Source: CAIYZT01 sp031385445
Lineage (GTDB): Bacteria > Pseudomonadota > Alphaproteobacteria > Rhodobacterales > Rhodobacteraceae
Assembly (NCBI GenBank): GCA_031385445.1
Contig: JANNBM010000007.1
Location: forward strand, 34,733-98,732
Length of the DNA: 64,000 nucleotides
Reading direction: 5' to 3'
Below are positions 58,018 to 64,000 of this stretch, one piece after another. Positions within the stretch are counted from its first letter, which is position 1. The number at the start of each line of letters is the position of its first letter. Below the pieces are notes generated by a model. That model was not told the origin of the DNA and did not search any database. It worked only from the letters and a program-made list of their open reading frames with translations. The position numbers were made by a program, and so were the translations under genes.

Positions 58018-59034
58018 TTAGCGCACTGGCGGAGCGTATTGCAGACCGCCCTGCGACCACAAAGCGTTCAGGCCACGGGCCAGACCGATCGGGGTGTTGA
58101 CGCCGATGTTGTTTTCAAACACTTCGCCATAGTTGCCGACGGCTTTGATCGCGTTGTAGGCCCAAGCATTGTCCACGCCCATCATCGCGCCCATCTCGCC
58201 CTCGGAGCCGAGCAAACGCTTGACTTCCGGGTCGGTGGTCGATGCCATCATTTCGTCGATGTTGGCTTTGGTGATGCCTTTTTCTTCTGCGATCAGCAGC
58301 GCGAAGTAGGTCCAACGAACGACGTCGCCCCAGTTGTTGTCGCCATGGCGAACGACCGGGCCGAGCGGCTCTTTCGAGATGATTTCCGGCATGATGACGT
58401 GAGCTGACGGATCCGCCATCGCAGCGCGGGTCGAAGCGAGGCCCGAAGCGTCGGTGGTGAAGGCATCGCAGGCACCAGCTTCGTACTGACGCTGTGCTTC
58501 GGCGTCGTCAGCCACGGTCACAGGGGTATAGCTGATGTTGTTTTGCTTGAAGAAGTCAGCAAGGTTCAACTCGGTCGTGGTGCCGGTCTGGATACAGATG
58601 GTCGCGCCATCAAGCTCTTTGGCCGACGAAACGCCCAGGTCTTTTTTGACCATGAAGCCCTGACCGTCATAATAGTTCACGGCCACGAAATCGAGCTTCA
58701 GATCGTTGTCGCGCGAGAAAGTCCAGGTCGAGTTGCGGACCAAAAGATCGACTTCGCCCGATGCCAGCGCGGTGAAACGCGTCTCGCCGGTGGTAGGGAC
58801 GAATTTGACTTTGGACGCATCGCCCAGAACCGCCGCCGCGATGGCTTTGCACAGATCAACGTCAAAGCCGGCATAGGCGCCGCTTGCATCGGGTGCGCCA
58901 AAGCCGGTCAGGCCATTGTTGGCACCGCAGATCAACTCGCCGCGCGCCTTGATGTCATCAACCGTGCCAGCGAACGCTGCGCCAGCCACAACGCTCGTGG
59001 CGACAAGCGTGCTGACGAGTACAGATTTTTTCAT
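58018..59034 (-). CDS. bztA: Acidic amino acid ABC transporter substrate-binding protein
   Basis: A 338-residue periplasmic binding protein. The signal peptide (1-22, ending GAAFA) is followed by TVDDIKARGELICGANNGLTGF-type start (KARGELICGANNGLTGF), AYAGFDVDLCKAIAAAVLGD, FTALASGEVDLLVRNSTWTF and ICIQTGTTTELNLADFF, all typical of BztA/AapJ. GGGAG precedes ATG 59034. First gene of bztABCD. Confidence 0.94.
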   Translation of the reverse strand: MKKSVLVSTLVATSVVAGAAFAGTVDDIKARGELICGANNGLTGFGAPDASGAYAGFDVDLCKAIAAAVLGDASKVKFVPTTGETRFTALASGEVDLLVRNSTWTFSRDNDLKLDFVAVNYYDGQGFMVKKDLGVSSAKELDGATICIQTGTTTELNLADFFKQNNISYTPVTVADDAEAQRQYEAGACDAFTTDASGLASTRAAMADPSAHVIMPEIISKEPLGPVVRHGDNNWGDVVRWTYFALLIAEEKGITKANIDEMMASTTDPEVKRLLGSEGEMGAMMGVDNAWAYNAIKAVGNYGEVFENNIGVNTPIGLARGLNALWSQGGLQYAPPVR

Positions 59035-59136
59035 AGAAACTTCTCCCTGTTCACCGCTTTTGGAGGCGATGATTGTTTGCCCTGCGTGGCCCGCAGGTGC
59101 CTGAATGGCAACCCTTTGTGTCACCAGCGTCAGCCA

Positions 59137-59165
59137 TCATCAAACAAAGCGCTTTGAAAGGTCAA
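59137..59165 (-). promoter_or_regulatory. Predicted bztA promoter with central palindrome
   Basis: Minus strand -35 TTGACC (59165-59160) and -10 TGATGA (59142-59137), 17 bp apart, giving a leader of about 95 nt. The spacer contains the perfect palindrome CAAAGCGCTTTG (59145-59156), well placed to be a repressor site. Confidence 0.45.
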
Positions 59166-59265
59166 GCAAAACCGAACCCGCAGCCAACGATTGCGCTAAC
59201 AACCAGAAACGCCGCAAAATTAGGCAAACAATGCTGCTGAAACGGGCGTCTTTAAAGCAAGAATA

Positions 59266-59973
59266 TTATCCGTGATAACGGAAAAAGCGATCTGCTTCGG
59301 ATAGGTCAGCACGTTTGCCAGATTCGAATCTGGCGGCATCCTCGTCCTGTCCCCAAAGTTCTGCCTGCCAATGCTCATCGATTCGGCTCAGATCGAAGGC
59401 TTCATCCGCCGAAAGCCGCGATTTTGCTATGGCAAGGCCAAGGACAAGCGAACCGGTGATCGCCACAAAATCGTGGAACGCTGCCAGATGGAACGGACCA
59501 AAAGCCGCCACCGCCGCGCGCAGACGGGACAGGCTTTGCGGGTCCTGATCGATTGGAGAAATTCCGATGGTCACCCGCATTGGCGCTGAAACCTCTTTGG
59601 CAATCCAGTCCAGAACAGGATCCCACCCCGCTGCCTGCCGCGTAATCAGCTCTTGCGGGGCGGGCGCGCGGTAGCACAAAAGATCCGTCTCGCCGTAGGC
59701 CGCAAGCAGATCAACGACCAGCGCATGTTGGTGCGCGACCTTGTCGATGGCCGAATTGGCATAGCGGGTCATCGGCATGCTATCGGGCTTGACCGGGCCG
59801 CTTTGCGCGTCCCATTCGGCGGCGCAGGCGGTTGCCATGGCCAGACTTGGCACCACAAAGGCCGACTTGGCCGGGGTTTTGACCGGCTTGGCGTCCAAAA
59901 GCACGGTAAAGCCGCCCTCACATGGCGCGGCTTCGGCCTTGGTCCAGAATCGCTTGGCCTTCCAGCCGCTCAC
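59266..59973 (-). CDS. ATP12-family F1-ATPase assembly chaperone
   Basis: A 235-residue ATP12 protein, which in mitochondria and alphaproteobacteria shields the F1 alpha subunit during assembly. N-terminal FTVLLDAKPVKTPAKSAFVV and central YGETDLLCYRAPAPQEL, WDPVLDWI are family hallmarks. The start is GTG 59973, overlapping the RluC-type stop as GTGA. It complements the F0 operon found 45 kb away. Confidence 0.9.
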   Translation of the reverse strand: MSGWKAKRFWTKAEAAPCEGGFTVLLDAKPVKTPAKSAFVVPSLAMATACAAEWDAQSGPVKPDSMPMTRYANSAIDKVAHQHALVVDLLAAYGETDLLCYRAPAPQELITRQAAGWDPVLDWIAKEVSAPMRVTIGISPIDQDPQSLSRLRAAVAAFGPFHLAAFHDFVAITGSLVLGLAIAKSRLSADEAFDLSRIDEHWQAELWGQDEDAARFESGKRADLSEADRFFRYHG

Positions 59974-61013
59974 CGAAGCGCCTCAAACGGGTCGGCCGGC
60001 ACGTCCTTTTCCTTCCAGTCGAGCGACTTCCACGTCCGCGCCATATGATCGGGCAAGGGCGCGGTGAAGGTCAGGATTTCCTTGGTGATCGGATGCTGAA
60101 TGGTCAGGCTGCGGGCATGCAGATGCAGCTTGCGCGAGATGTCGCCGCCAATCGTCGTGCCCCAGCCATCCCCGGGGTTTTCAACGCCGGTCGGCCCGTA
60201 TTTGCTGTCACCGATGATCGGATGGCCAAGCTCGGCCATATGCGCGCGCAACTGGTGGGTGCGGCCGGTGATCGGCTCCAACGCCATCCAGGACAGGCGG
60301 GTGCCAAGAAACCACAGCGTGAAAAAGTCGGTCTGGGCGCGCTTGGCATCGGGATGTTCGGACATTTTGGCCGGATGGATGCAGACCATCTTTTCGCCCT
60401 CGCCCCGCCCGTGGCCCGGCGCCTTTTCCAGCCCGTATTTGATCGACCCCTTGCGAGGGTTGGGCACACCCGCCACCACCGCCCAATAAATCTTGCGCGC
60501 CTCGCGGTGGCGCAGGGATTCGGACAGCGCGCGCGCCACGCGGTCGGTGCGCGCCAGCATCAAAAGGCCAGAGGTGTCCTTGTCCAGCCGGTGCACCAGC
60601 TTTGGCTTGTCCTTGTAGCCGAATTTCAGCGCATCACACAGCGCGTCGACATGCCGGTCGCCAAGGCCCGAACCGCCTTGCGACGGCAGGCCGGCGGGTT
60701 TGTTCAGGATGATGATATGCTCGTCCTTCCACAGAACCGCGTTCTGGATCATCCGCGCGTCTTCGATGTTCACCTTGCCGTTTTCCAGCACGGCAGGCGC
60801 GGCGGTGTCGGGCAAAGGCGGCACACGCACGATCATGCCGGGCGCGACCCGGTCAGACGCTTTCACCCGCCCCGAATCCACCCGGACCTGCCCGGTGCGG
60901 CACATCTTTTCGATCGCGCCTTGGGTGACATGGGGGAATTTGCGCTTGAACCATTTGTCCAGACGCTGCTCGCCCTCATCCTCGGTCACGGTCACAAGTT
61001 TAACGCCGCTCAT
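59970..61013 (-). CDS. RluC/RluD-type 23S rRNA pseudouridine synthase
   Basis: A 347-residue enzyme: N-terminal S4 domain (EQRLDKWFKRKFPHVTQGAI), catalytic motif KLVHRLDKDTSGLLMLART with the essential Asp, and C-terminal LEPITGRTHQLRAHMAELG. Modifies uridines of 23S rRNA, most like RluC. Joined to crcB and the ATP12 gene by 4-nt overlaps on both sides. Confidence 0.93.
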   Translation of the reverse strand: MSGVKLVTVTEDEGEQRLDKWFKRKFPHVTQGAIEKMCRTGQVRVDSGRVKASDRVAPGMIVRVPPLPDTAAPAVLENGKVNIEDARMIQNAVLWKDEHIIILNKPAGLPSQGGSGLGDRHVDALCDALKFGYKDKPKLVHRLDKDTSGLLMLARTDRVARALSESLRHREARKIYWAVVAGVPNPRKGSIKYGLEKAPGHGRGEGEKMVCIHPAKMSEHPDAKRAQTDFFTLWFLGTRLSWMALEPITGRTHQLRAHMAELGHPIIGDSKYGPTGVENPGDGWGTTIGGDISRKLHLHARSLTIQHPITKEILTFTAPLPDHMARTWKSLDWKEKDVPADPFEALR

Positions 61014-61363
61014 CCGAGGGCTCCTTTGGCGAGGGCCGCGCCAAATGCAACGGCGAGAAGAGAGAGGGCAACCGTTCCTGCGATGTAAAAGGCAGCCCCG
61101 GTGGTTTGGCCTGATTGCCAGAGGCGCAGCGCGTCCAGCGAAAAGGCGGAAAAGGTGGTAAAGCCGCCGAGGATACCGGTCATCAAGAGGGGGGAAAGGC
61201 TGGTGCGGGCGGACAGAAGGACGAAGACAAGGCCCATGACGAAGCTGCCAAGGACGTTGACGACGACCGTACCAAGGGGCGCGCTGACCATGGTGGTGGT
61301 CAGGTAACGCAGCACAGAGCCGATGGCGCCGCCAAGGGCAACTTGGGTCAGGGTCAAAAACAT
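61010..61363 (-). CDS. crcB: Fluoride exporter CrcB/Fluc
   Basis: A 117-residue, four-helix fluoride channel: GGAIGSVLRYL, TVVVNVLGSFVMGLVF (the conserved Asn) and GGFTTFSAFSLDAL (the Phe-box and Thr-rich break). It dimerises to export fluoride. AAGGA precedes ATG 61363; the frame extends upstream through the palindrome at 61417. No fluoride riboswitch is visible upstream. Confidence 0.93.
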   Translation of the reverse strand: MFLTLTQVALGGAIGSVLRYLTTTMVSAPLGTVVVNVLGSFVMGLVFVLLSARTSLSPLLMTGILGGFTTFSAFSLDALRLWQSGQTTGAAFYIAGTVALSLLAVAFGAALAKGALG

Positions 61364-61416
61364 CAGGTTTCCTTGGGGCGGGCGGGCGGAATTGTCAACC
61401 TTTGGCCGCCAAGAAC

Positions 61417-61435
61417 GATTTTTCTGCGAAAAATC
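61417..61435. repeat. 19-bp palindromic element, copy 5 (solitary)
   Basis: GATTTTTC-TGC-GAAAAATC, identical to copy 3, 54 bp upstream of crcB and about 100 bp after the rarA stop. No partner copy is nearby, unlike the other two sites. Confidence 0.85.
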
Positions 61436-61536
61436 AGGTAACGCGGGATGGGTTTTCACAAGGACAAGACGACCGGAAAACATGTTCGGGCGTAGGCGAG
61501 AGGCACAGATTGCCGATTCTCTATAAACCCGTCTTG

Positions 61537-62850
61537 CTAGTCCGGCTGCCGTTTGCTGCGCAGTTTGACGAAATAATCGATGCGCTTTTTCAACTCTCGT
61601 TCAAAGCCGCGCTCGGGGGGCAAATAATAAACCGGACGCTTCATGCCATCGGGAAAGTAATTCTGCCCCGAAAAGCCGTATTCGGCGTCGTGATCATAGG
61701 CATAGCCCGCACCATAGCCGATTTCTTTCATCAATTTGGTCGGCGCATTGCGGATATGCAGGGGGGGCGGATGGCTGCCGGTTTCGCGGGCGGCATTCCG
61801 CGCAGCCTTGTAGGCGACATAGACCGCGTTCGATTTAGGCGCGAGGGCGAGGTAGACCAGCGCTTGGGCCAGCGCCAACTCGCCCTCAGGGCTGCCGAGC
61901 CGCTCATAGGTCTGCCAGCTTTCAAGGCAGATCTGTTGCGCGTGCGGGTCGGCCAGACCGATATCTTCGACGGCCATTCGGGTGATGCGGCGGGCGAGGA
62001 AACGCGGGTCTTCGCCGCCTTCGAGCATGCGCGCGAACCAGTAAAGCGCTGCATCCGGGTCCGATCCGCGCACCGATTTGTGCAGGGCCGAGATCAGATT
62101 GTAATGCTCTTCGCCCGATTTATCATATTTCGCGGCGCGGCGCATCAGGCGGGCGGCCAGCTGATCGCGGCTCAGCGGCGTGTCCGCCCGCCATGCCGCG
62201 ACCTGTTCAATCAGATTGAGCAACGCGCGGCCATCGCCGTCGGCCATCGCCATCAACGCCTCGCGCGCCTCACCTGTCAGGGGCAGCGCGCGGCCAAGGT
62301 CCCGCTCCGCCCGCTGCGTCATCAGCTCCAGATGCGCCAACGTCAGCCGGTCCAGCACGATCACCTGCGCGCGCGACATCAAGGCGGCGTTCAGCTCGAA
62401 ACTGGGGTTTTCGGTGGTGGCCCCGACCAGAAGGATCGTGCCATCCTCCATGAAGGGCAGAAAACCGTCCTGCTGCGCTTTGTTGAAACGGTGAATTTCG
62501 TCCACGAACAACAGCGTGCCCTGACCGTTTTCGCGGCGGATGCGGGCGGCTTCAAAGATCTTTTTCAGATCGGGCACGCCGGTAAAAATCGCCGATATCT
62601 GCACGAAGGTCAGATGGGTTTCGTCGGCCAGCAGGCGCGCAATGGTGGTTTTGCCCACGCCGGGCGGGCCCCAAAGGATGAGCGATGACAAGCTGTGCGC
62701 GGCCAGCATCGCGCCCAAGGGCCCCTCGGGCGACAGCACCTTTTCCTGACCGATCACTTGATCCAAAGCGCGCGGACGCAGGCGGTCGGCCAAGGGCCGG
62801 GGGCCTTGGGCGGCGGGCTTTTGCGGTGAGGTGTCGAAAAGGTCGGACAT
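61537..62850 (-). CDS. rarA: Replication-associated recombination AAA ATPase
   Basis: A 437-residue RarA/MgsA clamp-loader-like ATPase acting at stalled forks. Walker A LWGPPGVGKTTIARLLA, Walker B LLFVDEIHRFNKAQQD, sensor 1 GATTENPSFELN and the C-terminal tetramerisation part with NAPTKLMKEIGYGAGYAYDH. ATG 62850 is preferred over a TTG two codons earlier. Confidence 0.95.
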   Translation of the reverse strand: MSDLFDTSPQKPAAQGPRPLADRLRPRALDQVIGQEKVLSPEGPLGAMLAAHSLSSLILWGPPGVGKTTIARLLADETHLTFVQISAIFTGVPDLKKIFEAARIRRENGQGTLLFVDEIHRFNKAQQDGFLPFMEDGTILLVGATTENPSFELNAALMSRAQVIVLDRLTLAHLELMTQRAERDLGRALPLTGEAREALMAMADGDGRALLNLIEQVAAWRADTPLSRDQLAARLMRRAAKYDKSGEEHYNLISALHKSVRGSDPDAALYWFARMLEGGEDPRFLARRITRMAVEDIGLADPHAQQICLESWQTYERLGSPEGELALAQALVYLALAPKSNAVYVAYKAARNAARETGSHPPPLHIRNAPTKLMKEIGYGAGYAYDHDAEYGFSGQNYFPDGMKRPVYYLPPERGFERELKKRIDYFVKLRSKRQPD

Positions 62851-62888
62851 GGGCAAAGGTTACGCGCCGGGGCGCGAAATGCAAAGGG

Positions 62889-63290
62889 TCAGGCTGTGGC
62901 AAACCGGGCGCGGACGCCGGGGCGGGTCATCAGGCCCAGGATGATCGCGACCACGACAAGGCCCGTAAGACCCTCGACCCAGGTTGGGCTGGCCAGGCGC
63001 GCAGCGTCTGCCAGCGCATTGACACCGAAGATCGCCATGGCGGTCCACCAGCCCCAGAGCCTGTGGCGCCAGCAGCCGATTGCGGCGGTCGCCATGACAG
63101 CCGCCAGCGCCAGGAAGCCCCAGGCGAGCATCGGGCCAAGGTCGAGCATCTGGGAATATTCGGCGGGCTTGACGCGCCAGATGATGGCGAAGGGTCCGTG
63201 GGGATCAAAGAAGGTCAGCGCTGAGATCAGGCAGATCAGGGTTGCAAGCGCGAAGAAGATGGCGAGGATCAGCGGCGCGTGGCGGGCCAT
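62889..63290 (-). CDS. Small four-helix membrane protein, unknown
   Basis: A 133-residue protein with four likely membrane helices (about 7-27, 50-72, 80-97 and 107-125): LILAIFFALATLICLISAL, GPMLAWGFLALAAVMATAA, WTAMAIFGVNALADAARL and GLTGLVVVAIILGLM. No family recognised. It lies downstream of the rplQ terminator and 38 bp upstream of rarA on the same strand. Confidence 0.7.
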   Translation of the reverse strand: MARHAPLILAIFFALATLICLISALTFFDPHGPFAIIWRVKPAEYSQMLDLGPMLAWGFLALAAVMATAAIGCWRHRLWGWWTAMAIFGVNALADAARLASPTWVEGLTGLVVVAIILGLMTRPGVRARFATA

Positions 63291-63344
63291 GGGGGCGTTC
63301 CTTGCCGAGAAGGTAGTCCGGCTGGCAGGGTAGATTCGAGAGCG

Positions 63345-63380
63345 AAGAAAAGCAAATGGCCCGCCGATAAGGGCGGGCCT
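63345..63380 (-). terminator. Intrinsic terminator of the rpoA-rplQ operon
   Basis: Minus strand GGCCCGCC-CTTAT-CGGCGGGCC, an 8 to 9-bp GC-rich stem, followed by ATTTGCTTTTC, about 28 nt after the rplQ stop. Confidence 0.85.
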
Positions 63381-63407
63381 TGGTCTGCCCTTCCGGGAAG
63401 GGGCGGT

Positions 63408-63827
63408 TTATTCGTCGGCCACTTCGAAAGCTGCGGTGCGGGCGTGGTCGGCGGCGCCTTTGGCGCTGACGTCACGGTCCACAAATTCGATGATCGCCAT
63501 CGGGGCCATGTCACCATAACGGAAACCAGCCTTCAGCACGCGGACGTAACCGCCTTGACGTTCCTGATAGCGCGGACCGAGGATGGCGAACAAACGCTCG
63601 GTGTGGATGTCCTGCTTCAGCTGCGAATGCGCCTGACGGCGGGCATGCAGATCGCCGCGCTTGGCCAGCGTGATCAGCTTCTCGATGATCGGGCGCAGTT
63701 CTTTGGCCTTGGGCAGCGTGGTTTTGATCTGTTCGTGTTCAATCAGTGATCCGGCCATGTTGGCGAACATCGCTTTGCGGTGTTCATGGGTGCGGTTCAG
63801 TTTCCGGTAACCGTTAGAGTGACGCAT
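63408..63827 (-). CDS. rplQ: 50S ribosomal protein L17
   Basis: A 139-residue L17: MRHSNGYRKLNRTHEHRKAM, SLIEHEQIKTTLPKAKELRP and GGYVRVLKAGFRYGDMAPMA. TAGGAG precedes the ATG. It follows rpoA, ending the large ribosomal protein/RNA polymerase cluster that lies beyond the right edge. Confidence 0.97.
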   Translation of the reverse strand: MRHSNGYRKLNRTHEHRKAMFANMAGSLIEHEQIKTTLPKAKELRPIIEKLITLAKRGDLHARRQAHSQLKQDIHTERLFAILGPRYQERQGGYVRVLKAGFRYGDMAPMAIIEFVDRDVSAKGAADHARTAAFEVADE

Positions 63828-63938
63828 GATAGTCTCCTAAGTCTTGATTTTGCTTTGTCCGGCGCACCCTCGAATGGGCGGCTCACCTTGAGGTTTCTTC
63901 AACCCATGTTTTCCCCGCACGGGCGGGCATTGTCGTAT

Positions 63939-63960
63939 GGCCCCGGCCTGCGCCGGGGCT
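63939..63960. other. GC-rich hairpin between rpoA and rplQ
   Basis: A CCCCGGC/GCCGGGG stem with a 4-nt loop, 14 nt after the rpoA stop. On the minus strand no T tract follows, so rplQ is probably still reached; it may be a processing or pausing element. Confidence 0.55.
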
Positions 63961-63973
63961 TTGATCTTTGGCC

Positions 63974-64000
63974 TCAAAACTGATCTTCGAACCGCTTGGC
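63974..64000 (-). CDS. rpoA: RNA polymerase alpha subunit, C-terminal end only
   Basis: The last eight codons before TGA read AKRFEDQF, matching the usual alphaproteobacterial RpoA ending, immediately upstream of rplQ as expected. The rest of the gene is outside the window. Confidence 0.8.
   Translation of the reverse strand, partial: AKRFEDQF

Noticed and set aside
59035..59265. Sigma54 promoter for bztA
   Set aside because: GG and GC dinucleotides in TGGTGACAC...TTGCC are 14 bp apart instead of 10, so the -24/-12 spacing is wrong.
61364..61536. Possible fluoride riboswitch upstream of crcB
   Set aside because: The conserved stems and the pseudoknot sequence expected for the crcB motif are not present; only the 19-bp palindrome and a ribosome binding site are.

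Overview
The window is a GC-rich chromosomal segment from an alphaproteobacterium, most likely family Rhodobacteraceae. The evidence is the F0 ATP synthase cluster atpI-atpB-atpE-b'-b carried without F1 genes, a MipZ division-site ATPase, a BztABCD acidic amino acid importer, an FrcBCA sugar importer, AcuI, BluB, and the gene order rpmH-rnpA-yidD...yidC-MOSC-yihA...argB. No phage, plasmid, transposase or CRISPR array was found. Most genes are vertically inherited housekeeping genes, with accessory genes slotted between them.

Layout. 1-7.8 kb: the end of a DUF2459 gene, polA, MmcQ/YjbR and YdeI proteins, then a leftward group (GT14 glycosyltransferase, HIT, methyltransferase, frameshifted DUF1203). 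7.8-12.1 kb: a sulfotransferase divergent from the glycosyltransferase, adenosine kinase, nth, an Ada-like alkyltransferase and an OmpA lipoprotein. 12.2-14.8 kb: leftward F0 operon with a good sigma70-type promoter. 14.9-18.4 kb: an apparently leaderless ArsR gene with an operator, malonyl-CoA synthetase, a 49-codon small gene and mipZ. 18.6-28.8 kb: the leftward ffh-rpsP-rimM-trmD-rplS-rpmE translation cluster, interrupted by seven tandem GNAT acetyltransferase genes, chorismate mutase, bluB, a membrane protein and a sulfotransferase-like gene.

29-38 kb: LysR and EamA genes, an ArsR/SRPBCC pair with a clear operator, frcBCA, and a divergent RbsD/FucU protein and ROK regulator. 37.8-43.8 kb: acuI, LysR, tRNA-Arg(ACG), an orphan histidine kinase, and a Lpd/MerA-like flavoprotein with a TVP38 membrane protein. 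44-54.3 kb: rpmH-rnpA-yidD, a lipoprotein and an EAL phosphodiesterase, then yidC-MOSC-yihA, an SDR, argB, a desaturase-like protein, a ferredoxin-like protein and SixA. 54.4-64 kb: bztABCD, atp12-rluC-crcB, rarA, a small membrane protein, rplQ and the last codons of rpoA.

The most unusual features are: the array of seven GNAT genes and chorismate mutase joined by seven consecutive 4-nt overlaps; a family of 19-bp palindromes at five intergenic sites, one of which codes for the tail of an ArsR protein; a single-base frameshift in a DUF1203 gene; two ArsR genes with coherent promoter/operator layouts; and a small gene with a strong ribosome binding site that runs into the 3' end of mipZ.
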